From Comamonas_C sp026954015 (GTDB taxonomy: Bacteria; Pseudomonadota; Gammaproteobacteria; Burkholderiales; Burkholderiaceae_C): 64,000 nt of DNA. The position numbers were made by a program, and so were the translations under genes. Location of the stretch: positions 129,067 through 193,066 of the forward strand of contig JAPSFS010000007.1 of the NCBI GenBank assembly GCA_035063785.1. The letters are read 5' to 3'. The notes beneath the pieces were generated by a model. That model did no database searches, was not told the origin of the DNA, and saw only the letters and a list, made by a program, of their open reading frames with translations. This document shows, in pieces, positions 27,747-35,789 of the stretch (within the stretch, counting starts at the first letter, position 1; each line of letters begins with the position of its first letter).

Positions 27747-28211
27747 ATGGACACGCCCAAGCCCAGCCAGCTGCTCGAAGAGCAGCACCAGCGCATCGAC
27801 GAGGGCGTCCAGGGCGCGATGGACGGCAGCGGCGACGCGCAGGAACTGGCGGCATCGCTGGATCTGCTGCGCCTGCACTTGTACCTCGAAGAGACGGTGC
27901 TGTTTCCGGTGCTGGAGAAGACCGGCCTCACGATGCCGGTCTTCGTGATGCAGCGCGAGCACGGCCTGATGTGGCCGTTGATGGAAAAGCTCGCGCAGGG
28001 GTGCCGCGCCCAGGTCGATCTGGATTCATTGCTCGACGATTGCGAAGAGCTGTTCCAGTTGCTGCAGGTGCACAACCCCAAGGAGGAGCAGATCCTCTAC
28101 AGCGCGGCCGACGGCCTGGAAGAGGGCGTGCAGGCGCTGTCCGAGGCGCTGCTTGCCGGGCAGTTGCCCGAGGGCTGGCGCTGCAGGGCGGTGGCGGGCA
28201 AGCCGGCGTAG
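27747..28211 (+). CDS. Hemerythrin HHE-domain protein
   Basis: A 154-residue, mostly helical protein with the ligand pattern of hemerythrin-like proteins: His14 (EEQHQRID), His44 and Glu48 (RLHLYLEE), His72 (QREHGLMW), His109 and Glu113 (QVHNPKEE). Such four-helix bundles hold a di-iron site and sense or handle oxygen, nitric oxide or iron. The start at 27747 has GAGGAGA 6 bases upstream. It stands alone between aspA and the DUF937 gene. The partner and function are unknown; the fold assignment rests on ligand spacing. Confidence 0.85.
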   Translation: MDTPKPSQLLEEQHQRIDEGVQGAMDGSGDAQELAASLDLLRLHLYLEETVLFPVLEKTGLTMPVFVMQREHGLMWPLMEKLAQGCRAQVDLDSLLDDCEELFQLLQVHNPKEEQILYSAADGLEEGVQALSEALLAGQLPEGWRCRAVAGKPA

Positions 28212-28283
28212 CGTTGTCGCCACGGGCGAGAGCAGGTCGCTATCATCCGCGGCATCCCAATTTTTCTGAACAGGAGCCGTGCG

Positions 28284-28967
28284 ATGCAAGCCTCGCTCGT
28301 CGATGATTTGCTGGGTCAACTCCAGGGGCCGTCGCTCGGCCGTATCGCGCAGCAGCTCGGTACCGATACCGCGAGCGCGAACAACGCGATCGCCGCGGCG
28401 CTGCCCATGCTGGTGGGTGCGCTGGGCAACAACGCGCAGCAGCCTGGGGGTGCCGAAGCGCTGTTCAACGCGTTGCAGCGCGACCACGCGGGCGAGGGTG
28501 CCGTCGATCTCGGCGGCATGCTGGGCGCGTTGCAGGGCGGAGGCGGCTGGGGTGGCACCGCTGGTTCTGGTCTGGGTGGGCTGCTGGGCGGCCTGCTCGG
28601 TGGCGCGGCGCCCGCGGGCCGGCAGATGGATGCCGGCGGCATCCTCGGGCATATCTTTGGCGATGCGCAGTCGCGCGCCGAATCGGGGCTGAGCCAGGCC
28701 TCCGGACTGCAGGGCGGGCAGGCGGGCAAGCTGCTCATGATGCTCGCGCCCATGGTCATGGCGGCGCTGGCGCAGCGCACGCGCGCGAGCAACCTTGACG
28801 CCGGTGGGCTGGGCCAGGTGCTCGGGCAGGAGCGCGCGCGCATTCAGCAGCAGGGTGGCCTGGGTGGCGGGTTGCTCAATGCGGTGCTCGACCAGAACGG
28901 CGACGGCACCGTCGATCTTGGTGATCTGCTCAAACTCGGCGGCAGCCTGTTCGGCGGGCGGCGTTGA
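28284..28967 (+). CDS. DUF937 family protein with C-terminal EF-hand/dockerin-like loop
   Basis: A 227-residue protein. The N-terminus (LVDDLLGQLQGPSLGRIAQQLGTD, AAALPMLVGAL) matches DUF937/YidB-like proteins. A Gly-rich, low-complexity middle (residues 85-120) and a hydrophobic helix near 150-165 (KLLMMLAPMVMAALAQ) follow. At residues 203-214 there is a textbook calcium loop, DQNGDGTVDLGD: acidic or Asn at positions 1, 3, 5, 9, 12, Gly at 6, Val at 8. The C-terminal GGSLFGGRR resembles DUF937 ends. No signal peptide is visible. Function unknown; the loop suggests Ca2+ binding. Confidence 0.8.
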   Translation: MQASLVDDLLGQLQGPSLGRIAQQLGTDTASANNAIAAALPMLVGALGNNAQQPGGAEALFNALQRDHAGEGAVDLGGMLGALQGGGGWGGTAGSGLGGLLGGLLGGAAPAGRQMDAGGILGHIFGDAQSRAESGLSQASGLQGGQAGKLLMMLAPMVMAALAQRTRASNLDAGGLGQVLGQERARIQQQGGLGGGLLNAVLDQNGDGTVDLGDLLKLGGSLFGGRR

Positions 28968-29000
28968 GCGCTGCACGCGCATTCGGCACCAGACTCTGAG

Positions 29001-29062
29001 TTTTTGAGCCAAATCCGGCTCTGGCGCTTATGCAGCAAGCGCGAGCAGCTATCTTTTGAGAT
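29001..29062 (+). repeat. Dispersed intergenic repeat, copy 3
   Basis: TTTTTGAGCC and CGGCTCTG lead into GCGCTT (29024-29029), ATGCAGC and AAGCGC (29037-29042), a 6-bp hairpin, followed by GAGCAGCTATCTTTTGAGAT. It lies between the convergent DUF937 and hppA genes. Confidence 0.75.
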
Positions 29063-29092
29063 ATTGCTGCGGAGCTTCGCGGTTCCACCAAT

Positions 29093-29118
29093 GAAAAGGC
29101 CCGCCTGACGGCGGGCCT
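29093..29118 (-). terminator. Terminator of hppA
   Basis: Read on the minus strand, AGGCCCGCC (29118-29110) pairs with GGCGGGCCT (29105-29097) over a 4-base loop and is followed by TTTTC, just after the hppA stop. Confidence 0.85.
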
Positions 29119-29139
29119 GTCGGTGGGAAATGCGCTGGC

Positions 29140-31587
29140 TTACATCAGCGTCACTTCCACACGCCGTGCCTGCGGGCCGCTGCCGGCCTGGATGTCGGCG
29201 GGCTTTTGCAGTTCGATGCGATCTTCGGGGACGCCCAGCGCCTTGAGCTTGTCGCGCACGGCTTCGGCGCGCTGCTTGGCGATCTCGGCGTTCTGCGCGG
29301 CATTGCCCGTGGCATCAACGTAGCCGCTGACCACCGCCTTCTTGCCGTTTTGCACACCGGCCACGATGGGCGCGAGCAGCGGGTCGGCGCTGGCCTCGAC
29401 CGCTACCTTGCCGGTGGCGAACAGCAGCACGACCTTTTCGCCCTCGTTCGCCGCCGAGAAGGTCTCGGCCACCGCGACCGCGGCGGTTTGCGTGTCCGCG
29501 CTCGGCGTGGCGGCCGAAACCGCCGTGCCACCGTGCACGCTCACCACGAGCGGCACGATCAAGAGCGCCACGATGTTGATGATCTTGATCAGCGGGTTCA
29601 CGGCCGGGCCGGCGGTGTCCTTGTAGGGGTCGCCCACGGTGTCGCCGGTGACAGCGGCCTTGTGCGCATCAGAACCCTTGCCACCATGGTGACCGTCTTC
29701 GATGTATTTCTTGGCGTTGTCCCAGGCGCCGCCGCCGGTGCACATGCTGATCGCAACGAACAGGCCGGTGACGATGGTGCCCATGAGCAGGCCGCCGAGC
29801 GCCTTGGGGCCCAGCAGCAGGCCGACCAGGATGGGGACAACCACCGGCAGCAGGCTGGGGATCATCATTTCCTTGATGGCCGCGCCGGTGAGCATGCTCA
29901 CGGCCTTGCCGTATTCCGGCTTGGCCTTGCCTTCCATGATGCCCTTGATGTCGCGGAACTGGCGGCGCACTTCTTCCACCACCGCGCCGGCGGCGCGGCC
30001 GACCGCTTCCATCGCCATGGCGCCGAACAGGTAGGGGATCAGGCCGCCGATGAACAGGCCCACGATCACCATCGGGTCGGACAGGTCAAACGACACCGCC
30101 TGGCCGAAGGTTTCGAGCTTGTGCGTGTAGTCGGCGAACAGCACGAGGGCCGCGAGACCGGCCGAGCCGATGGCGTAGCCCTTGGTCACGGCCTTGGTGG
30201 TGTTGCCCACGGCGTCCAGCGGGTCGGTGATGTCGCGCACGGCGGAGGGCATTTCAGCCATTTCCGCGATACCGCCGGCGTTGTCGGTGATCGGGCCGTA
30301 GGCGTCGAGCGCCACGACGATGCCAGCCATGGAGAGCATGGACATGGCGGCGGTCGCCACGCCATAGAGCCCGGCCAGTGAATAGGCGGCCCAGATGGCA
30401 ATGCACACGAAGATCACCGGCCAGGCGGTGGACTTCATCGAGATGCCGATGCCCGCAATGATGTTGGTCGCGTGGCCCGTGGTGCTGGCCTGCGCCACGT
30501 GCTGTACGGGCTTGTATTGCGTGCCGGTGTAGTACTCGGTGATCCACACGAGCAGACCGGTGAGCACGAGGCCCACGACGCAGGCACCGAAGAGCTTGCC
30601 CACCGCGCCCGTGCCGCCCAGCGCGTTGTCCGGGATGATCCAGGCGGTGACGAAGTAGAACGCGATGAGCGACAGAATGCCGGCGATCGCCAGGCCCTTG
30701 TAGAGCGCGGGCATGACGTTCTTCATGCCGGGGCTGGCCTTCACGAAGAAGGTGCCGATGATGGAGGCGATGATGGACACCGCGCCCAGCGCCAGCGGGT
30801 AGACCACGGCGTGCGCCCCGGCGCCCTTGATCAGCAGGCCGCCCAGCACCATGGTGGCGATCAGCGTCACGGCATAGGTCTCGAACAGGTCGGCCGCCAT
30901 GCCGGCGCAGTCGCCGACGTTGTCGCCCACGTTGTCGGCGATCACGGCCGGGTTGCGCGGGTCATCCTCGGGGATGCCGGCTTCCACCTTGCCCACGAGG
31001 TCGGCGCCCACGTCGGCGCCCTTGGTGAAGATGCCGCCGCCCAGGCGCGCGAAGATCGAGATCAGCGACGAGCCGAAGGCCAGGCCGATCAGCGGGTTGA
31101 GCGCGTGGCTGTCGGCCGCCGTGCCGCCGAGGAACCAGTAGAAGCCCGTGACCCCGATCAACCCGAGGCCTACCACCAGCATGCCGGTGATCGCGCCGCC
31201 GCGAAACGCCACGTCCAGCGCCGGGCCGATGCCTTGCGTTGCCGCCTGCGCGGTGCGCACGTTGGCGCGCACCGAGACGTTCATGCCGATGAAGCCGCAG
31301 GCGCCCGAGAGCACCGCGCCGACGATGAAGCCGATGGCCGTCGTCACGTCCAGGAACACTGCAATGAGGATGGCCAGCACCACGCCCACAATGGCGATGG
31401 TGCGGTATTGCTTGGCCAGATAGGCCGCCGCGCCCTGCTGGATCGCACCTGCGATTTCCTGCATGCGCGCGTTGCCTGCGTCCTTGGCCAGAATCCAGCC
31501 GCGGGCCCACAGGCCGTAGACCACCGCGATGACCCCGCAGACCAGGGCCAGGACGAGTGGCGTTGTCAGCTCTGCCGTTTGAGGCAT
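29140..31587 (-). CDS. hppA: Membrane proton-pumping pyrophosphatase with C-terminal OmpA-like domain
   Basis: An 815-residue integral membrane pyrophosphatase that couples PPi hydrolysis to ion pumping. Residues 1 to about 690 hold the usual 16-helix core; the PPi/Mg site DDPRNPAVIADNVGDNVGD and GNTTKAVTKGYAIGSAG are clear. Lys and Thr in the latter motif are those reported for K+-independent H+-PPases. The protein then continues for about 125 residues with an OmpA-like domain (about 718-814): GYVDATGNAAQNAEIAKQRAEAV and QARRVEVTL. With an even helix number the tail should face the periplasm. The ATG at 31587 has GGAGAG upstream. It is divergent from ppa. Confidence 0.93.
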   Translation of the reverse strand: MPQTAELTTPLVLALVCGVIAVVYGLWARGWILAKDAGNARMQEIAGAIQQGAAAYLAKQYRTIAIVGVVLAILIAVFLDVTTAIGFIVGAVLSGACGFIGMNVSVRANVRTAQAATQGIGPALDVAFRGGAITGMLVVGLGLIGVTGFYWFLGGTAADSHALNPLIGLAFGSSLISIFARLGGGIFTKGADVGADLVGKVEAGIPEDDPRNPAVIADNVGDNVGDCAGMAADLFETYAVTLIATMVLGGLLIKGAGAHAVVYPLALGAVSIIASIIGTFFVKASPGMKNVMPALYKGLAIAGILSLIAFYFVTAWIIPDNALGGTGAVGKLFGACVVGLVLTGLLVWITEYYTGTQYKPVQHVAQASTTGHATNIIAGIGISMKSTAWPVIFVCIAIWAAYSLAGLYGVATAAMSMLSMAGIVVALDAYGPITDNAGGIAEMAEMPSAVRDITDPLDAVGNTTKAVTKGYAIGSAGLAALVLFADYTHKLETFGQAVSFDLSDPMVIVGLFIGGLIPYLFGAMAMEAVGRAAGAVVEEVRRQFRDIKGIMEGKAKPEYGKAVSMLTGAAIKEMMIPSLLPVVVPILVGLLLGPKALGGLLMGTIVTGLFVAISMCTGGGAWDNAKKYIEDGHHGGKGSDAHKAAVTGDTVGDPYKDTAGPAVNPLIKIINIVALLIVPLVVSVHGGTAVSAATPSADTQTAAVAVAETFSAANEGEKVVLLFATGKVAVEASADPLLAPIVAGVQNGKKAVVSGYVDATGNAAQNAEIAKQRAEAVRDKLKALGVPEDRIELQKPADIQAGSGPQARRVEVTLM

Positions 31588-31844
31588 TCTCAACTCTCCA
31601 GTTCGTTTGTCATGGACGGAAGCGCAACGCCCGGGAAGTGCTTCCACCGCGTTGCTTCCTCACGCCCCGACTTTCCGGAGCTGATTGGCCAACACGCAAC
31701 TGTAACGCCGTTTTGCCGGCGCAAGCAAGTTGCAAGCATCGCGCACCTAGAATATCCGCCGCGCCGCAGGATCGGCTGCGTGGCCCGGCCCACCCACCGT
31801 GGCGGCCGACTCGTGCGGTTTCTTCCACCTACTTCGGAATCGAT

Positions 31845-32384
31845 ATGTCGCTCAACACCGTCAAACCCGGCGATCATTTGCCTGAATCGTTCAACGTGGT
31901 CATCGAGATCCCGGCCGAGTCCGACCCGGTGAAATACGAGGTGGACAAGGAATCGAGCGCGGTTTTCGTCGACCGTTTCCTTACCGTGGCGATGTACTAC
32001 CCCTGCAACTACGGCTATGTGCCGCAGACGCTCTCGGGCGATGGGGATCCGGTCGACGTCATGGTCATCACGCCGTACCCGCTGTTGCCGGGCGTGGTGG
32101 TGCCGTGCCGCGCGCTGGGCATCCTGAAGATGGAAGACGAGGCGGGCGTGGACGGCAAGATCCTCGCGGTGCCATCGTCCAAGGTGCTCAAGATGTACGA
32201 CGGGTGGAAGAGTGTCGATGACGTGAACCCGATGCGCCTGAAGGCCCTGAGCCACTTTTTCGAGCACTACAAGGACCTGGAGGACGGCAAGTGGGTCAAG
32301 GTGCTGGGCTGGGGCGGCGTGGCCGACGCGCACGAGGAAATCATGGGCGGCATTTCCAAGTATGCCGCCGGCCGCACGCAGTAA
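31845..32384 (+). CDS. ppa: Soluble inorganic pyrophosphatase
   Basis: A 179-residue family I pyrophosphatase of the cytoplasm that hydrolyses PPi and pulls biosynthetic reactions forward. Seen landmarks: VVIEIPAESDPVKYEVDKESSAVFVDRFL, YPCNYGYVPQTLSGDGDPVDVMVI (metal Asp residues) and VKVLGWGGVADAHEEI. Length is standard. It is transcribed away from hppA across a 257-base shared intergenic region. That region contains a -10-like TAGAAT (31748-31753) but no convincing -35. Confidence 0.97.
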   Translation: MSLNTVKPGDHLPESFNVVIEIPAESDPVKYEVDKESSAVFVDRFLTVAMYYPCNYGYVPQTLSGDGDPVDVMVITPYPLLPGVVVPCRALGILKMEDEAGVDGKILAVPSSKVLKMYDGWKSVDDVNPMRLKALSHFFEHYKDLEDGKWVKVLGWGGVADAHEEIMGGISKYAAGRTQ

Positions 32385-32408
32385 CGCGGCGCGCCCCGCA
32401 GCCGTGGC

Positions 32409-33632
32409 TCAGTCGCGGTGCCGCAATGGGCTGTGCGCCTGCAGCGCGGCCTCGTAGCGCGCGACCGCTGTCGCCTCATCTTCGAGAAAGCTCGCGACCG
32501 CGCGTGCGAACGCCGGGTGCGCGAGCCAGTGGGCACTGCTCGCCTGCGTCGGCAGAAGCGCGCGCGCGAGTTTGTGCTCCCCTTGCGCGCCGCCTTCGAA
32601 GCGCTGTACGCCGTGGGCTATGCACCAGGCTATCGGCTGGTAGTAGCACGCCTCGAAGTGCAGGCAATCCACGTGTTCCAGCGCTCCCCAATAGCGGCCG
32701 TAGGCGCTGCCGCCTTGCAGATCGTCCGGGTCGGTGCCGCAGGTGGTGGGCGTATCGACCGCGATCAGGCTGCAGGCGATGGGCGTGCCCGCGCGTTCGG
32801 CGACGAAGAGCACCCAGGGCTCGGGCAGCGTGGCCGCCATGCGCGTGAAGAAATCCCGCGTGAGGTAGGGCGGGTTGCCGTGCTCGTGATAGGTGTTTTC
32901 GTAGCAGCGGTAGAAGAAATCCCAGTCGTCCGTGGTGATCTGCCGGCCGCGCAGCACGCGGAAGCGGACGCCGGCCTGGGCGACGCGGCGGCGCTCCTGG
33001 CGGATTTTCTTGCGCTTGCCCTGCGACAGCGCGGCCAGGAAATCGTCGAAACCGGTGTACGTGCGTGCCCCTTCGGGGTGCTGGTTGTGCCAGTGGAACT
33101 GCACCGTGTGGCGCAGCATCAGCCCTGCGTCGGTGGCAACCGCGAGGTCATCGTCGGCCGCGAACAGCAGGTGCAGCGACGAGCAGCCTTGCCGTTCGCA
33201 CCACGCGAGCAGGGCCTGCATCAACGCACGCCGCGCCGCTGCGTCTTGCGCCAGCAGCCGCGTGCCGGGCACCGGGGTAAAGGGCACGGCCACCACGGCC
33301 TTGGGGTAGTAGTGGAGCCCGTGGCGCGCGTAGGCGTCGGCCCAGGACCAGTCGAACACATATTCGCCGCGCGAGTGCGTCTTGCGATAGAGCATGCAGG
33401 CGGCCGCCAGCCCGTCGCCGTGCGTGAGCGTGAAGCAGTGCGCCGTCCAGCCCGTGCGCGTGGTGGCGCTGCCGCTCGCCTGCAGCGCCGCAAGGTAGGC
33501 GTGGCGCATGAATGGGGTGGGGCAGGGCTGGCGCGCAAGCAGCGCATCCCAGTCAGATGCCGCGACGCCGTCGATCGCGCCGTGCACCTGCAGCGTGTAG
33601 CCGGTGGAAGCGGGGGACATGGAACGCATCAT
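32409..33632 (-). CDS. GNAT/FemAB-like N-acyltransferase family protein (DUF482 type)
   Basis: A 407-residue protein of the peptidogalycan-biosynthesis/GNAT-like family. Features include a start with TLQVHGAIDGVAASDWDALLARQPCPTPFMRHAYLAALQASG, the FDDFLAALSQGKRKKIRQERRRVAQAG segment and the C-terminal HFEACYYQPIAWCIAHGVQRFEGGAQGEHKLARALLP, all typical of this family. The acceptor substrate is not known to me. ATG 33632, 33629 and 33620 are all possible starts; no strong ribosome site helps. It is convergent with ppa. Confidence 0.82.
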   Translation of the reverse strand: MMRSMSPASTGYTLQVHGAIDGVAASDWDALLARQPCPTPFMRHAYLAALQASGSATTRTGWTAHCFTLTHGDGLAAACMLYRKTHSRGEYVFDWSWADAYARHGLHYYPKAVVAVPFTPVPGTRLLAQDAAARRALMQALLAWCERQGCSSLHLLFAADDDLAVATDAGLMLRHTVQFHWHNQHPEGARTYTGFDDFLAALSQGKRKKIRQERRRVAQAGVRFRVLRGRQITTDDWDFFYRCYENTYHEHGNPPYLTRDFFTRMAATLPEPWVLFVAERAGTPIACSLIAVDTPTTCGTDPDDLQGGSAYGRYWGALEHVDCLHFEACYYQPIAWCIAHGVQRFEGGAQGEHKLARALLPTQASSAHWLAHPAFARAVASFLEDEATAVARYEAALQAHSPLRHRD

Positions 33633-33754
33633 GCGCGAAGCGCTGCAGGCGTGCACCGTGATCGCGATAATGACAGACCTCGCCGCTGCCTGATCTGCCG
33701 CGTGGCGTTCGCGCGCTGGCGGATCGGGCCACACGGCCGGACGGCCATGAATAT

Positions 33755-33813
33755 CAAGCAAAATACGGCTCCAAGCCTTATGTGGAAAGCGCTGGCAGCT
33801 CTCTTTTGAAGAG
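33755..33813 (+). repeat. Dispersed intergenic repeat, copy 4
   Basis: AAATACGGCTCCAAGCCTTATG, shown here in pieces AATACGGCTCCAAGCC and TTATG, is followed by AAAGCGCTGGCAGCTCTCTT and TTGAAGAG. It matches the copy at 59171-59226 except that the left arm is diverged. It lies 62 bases before the PII gene. Confidence 0.7.
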
Positions 33814-33874
33814 TTCGGGTGTCGCTGCCCGGCGTGCCCGCAAGCCACTTCAGGAACCCTCAGGAACTACCGCC

Positions 33875-34213
33875 ATGCAAATGCTCACTGCGATCATCAA
33901 GCCCTTCAAACTCGACGAGGTGCGCGAGGCGCTCGCCGACTGCGGTGTGACCGGACTGACGGTGACCGAGGTCAAGGGTTTCGGGCGCCAGAAGGGGCAT
34001 ACCGAGCTGTACCGCGGGGCGGAGTACGTCGTGGACTTCCTGCCCAAGGTGAAGGTCGAGGTAGTCGTGCGCGACGAGGACGTGGAGCGTTGCGTGGATG
34101 CGATCGTCGCTGCGGCGCGCACCGGCAAGATCGGCGACGGCAAGATTTTCGTGAGTGCCGTGCAGCGCGCCATCCGCATCCGCACGGGCGAGCTCGACGA
34201 GGCTGCCGTCTGA
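33875..34213 (+). CDS. glnB: Nitrogen regulatory protein P-II
   Basis: A 112-residue trimeric signal protein that senses 2-oxoglutarate and ATP/ADP and is uridylylated by GlnD at low nitrogen. The T-loop ELYRGAEYVVDFLPK holds Tyr51, the modification site. GKIGDGKIFV (B-loop) and RIRTGELDEAAV (C-loop) complete the nucleotide site. Asp54 (VDF) is as in GlnB rather than the Asn of E. coli GlnK, and no amtB follows, so I call it glnB. It is convergent with the LOG-family gene. Confidence 0.93.
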   Translation: MQMLTAIIKPFKLDEVREALADCGVTGLTVTEVKGFGRQKGHTELYRGAEYVVDFLPKVKVEVVVRDEDVERCVDAIVAAARTGKIGDGKIFVSAVQRAIRIRTGELDEAAV

Positions 34214-34231
34214 AGCGGACCCGAGGCGCGG

Positions 34232-34795
34232 TCAGCCCGCGCGTGCTGCAGCCGTCAGTGCCTGCAGCAGCGTGTGCGGGTCGTCCCCTACGCGCACCAG
34301 GTTCATCTGCCACGCGTCCATGAACCCGCAGCCCTGCGCGTGGCGCAGAAAGTCGAACATCTGCGTGTAATAACCGTCGGCATCGAGCACGCCGACCGGC
34401 TTGTCGTGGTAGCCGAGCTGGCGCCAGGTCCAGATCTCGAACAATTCCTCCAGCGTGCCGATACCGCCGGGCAGCGCCACGAAGGCGTCGCTGCGCTCGG
34501 CCATCAGCGCCTTGCGCTCGTGCATGCTGGTGACGATGTGCAGCTCGTCGCAGAGCCGGTTGGCGAGTTCCTTGTCCACCAGCGACTGCGGAATGATGCC
34601 GACGACCCGCCCACCGGCGACGCGCGTGGCTTCGGCGACGGTGCCCATCAGGCCGCTGCAGCCGCCGCCGTACACGAGCTGCCCCCCGCGCTCGCCGATC
34701 CACTGCCCGACGGTGGTGGCGAGTTCGGCAAAACGGCCGTTCGTGCCCGGGCGCGAGCCCAGATAGACGCAGATCGAGAACGCGGGTGTAGTCAT
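34232..34795 (-). CDS. LOG family protein (TIGR00730 type)
   Basis: A 187-residue Rossmann-like protein with the family motifs LVYGGGCSGLMG, MHERKALMAERSDAFVALPGGIGTLEE (PGGxGTxxE) and WRQLGYHDKPVGVLD. Characterised members cleave nucleoside 5'-monophosphates to base and ribose-5-phosphate (cytokinin-activating or nucleotide-salvage phosphoribohydrolases). Its role in a free-living bacterium is unclear. The start at 34795 overlaps the dgkA stop as ATGA, so it is the last gene of a leftward operon. Confidence 0.92.
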   Translation of the reverse strand: MTTPAFSICVYLGSRPGTNGRFAELATTVGQWIGERGGQLVYGGGCSGLMGTVAEATRVAGGRVVGIIPQSLVDKELANRLCDELHIVTSMHERKALMAERSDAFVALPGGIGTLEELFEIWTWRQLGYHDKPVGVLDADGYYTQMFDFLRHAQGCGFMDAWQMNLVRVGDDPHTLLQALTAAARAG

Positions 34796-35193
34796 ATGAG
34801 GAATTTGAAGCCCAGGGCGGCTGCCCAGACGCCGCCGCACCAGAGCAGCGCCAGCAGCACGGCTGCACTGCCCAGATCCTTGGCGCGCTCGGACAGCGGG
34901 TGCAGCTCGGCGCCGATGCGGTCAATCGCGGCCTCGACGGCGGAATTGAGCAGTTCGGTCACCAGCACGAGCACGACCGAGCCGGTGAGCAGCGCGGTCT
35001 GCACCCAGTCGGCGCCGACCCAGAACGACAGCGGCACGAGCACGATCGCCAGGCACGCTTCCTGGCGAAAGGCCTTTTCTCCCCACGCAGCGCGCAGACC
35101 GGCGAGCGAGTAGCCCAGCGCGTGCCAGAGCCGGTTCAGGCCCGTGCGCTGCTTGTGCGGGTGGGAAGGGGCAGGGGTGGAGGGCTGGTCCAT
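34792..35193 (-). CDS. dgkA: Diacylglycerol kinase
   Basis: A 133-residue small membrane kinase that recycles diacylglycerol to phosphatidic acid. After a 20-residue polar start, an amphipathic helix and three transmembrane helices are visible. The catalytic block is EACLAIVLVPLSFW plus VLVTELLNSAVEAAIDRIGAELHPLSERAKDLGSAAV, including ExxNxxxE and the KDxGSAAV motif. It overlaps the LOG-family gene by 4 bases. Confidence 0.95.
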   Translation of the reverse strand: MDQPSTPAPSHPHKQRTGLNRLWHALGYSLAGLRAAWGEKAFRQEACLAIVLVPLSFWVGADWVQTALLTGSVVLVLVTELLNSAVEAAIDRIGAELHPLSERAKDLGSAAVLLALLWCGGVWAAALGFKFLI

Positions 35194-35199
35194 GCGGGC

Positions 35200-35766
35200 T
35201 CAACGGCGGGTGCGGTCTTTGCCGGGTGTGCGGGTGTCGTCGACGAGCCGCGTGCCCGCGAGCGCATCGTGCCAGAACTGCCCCAGGGGATGCAGGCGGC
35301 TTGCGAGCGCCCACGCGACGATCCACAGCACGAGCAGCGCGAGCGTGGTGAGCAGCGGCAGGCCCAGGCTGTAGGCGGCCAGCGGTGGCAAGAACCACAG
35401 CCAGCTCAGCAGGTAGCGCACGACGGCGCGCGGCTGCGTCAGCGGCGCGCCCGCGGCGTCCACCACGCGAATGCGCCAGGTCTTCTGCGCCAGCGTTTGT
35501 CCGCGCGACCAGAACCACCCGAAGTAGACACCCAGCATCACGAAGAGATAGGCCATGCGCAGGCCGCGGTGCGCGAGCGCGTGGCGTGACTGGCTCAGGG
35601 TATCGAAGAGGTAGTCGGCGATGAATACCAGGCCGAAGAGCAGCACGCCGTCGTAGAGCCAGCTTGCCATGCGGCGCCAGAGCGCGGGCGCCTGCAGGCT
35701 GGGGCGGCTACCGGCTGGTGCCTGCGCCAGCGGTGGGTGGGGTTGGGACGTGGAGCTCGGTGGCAT
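35200..35766 (-). CDS. RDD family membrane protein
   Basis: A 188-residue protein with a proline-rich N-terminus (about 25 residues) and an RDD domain: RRMASWLYDGVLLFGLVFIADYLF begins the first helix, followed by further helices and QTLAQKTWRIRVVDAAGAPLTQPRAVVRYLL between them. The C-terminal helix pair ends in FWHDALAGTRLV. The function of RDD proteins is poorly defined; transport or ion-homeostasis roles have been proposed. It lies between DUF3106 and dgkA, 6 bases before the latter. Confidence 0.88.
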   Translation of the reverse strand: MPPSSTSQPHPPLAQAPAGSRPSLQAPALWRRMASWLYDGVLLFGLVFIADYLFDTLSQSRHALAHRGLRMAYLFVMLGVYFGWFWSRGQTLAQKTWRIRVVDAAGAPLTQPRAVVRYLLSWLWFLPPLAAYSLGLPLLTTLALLVLWIVAWALASRLHPLGQFWHDALAGTRLVDDTRTPGKDRTRR

Positions 35767-35789
35767 GGGCGGCGGGGTGGCGCCGCGCA

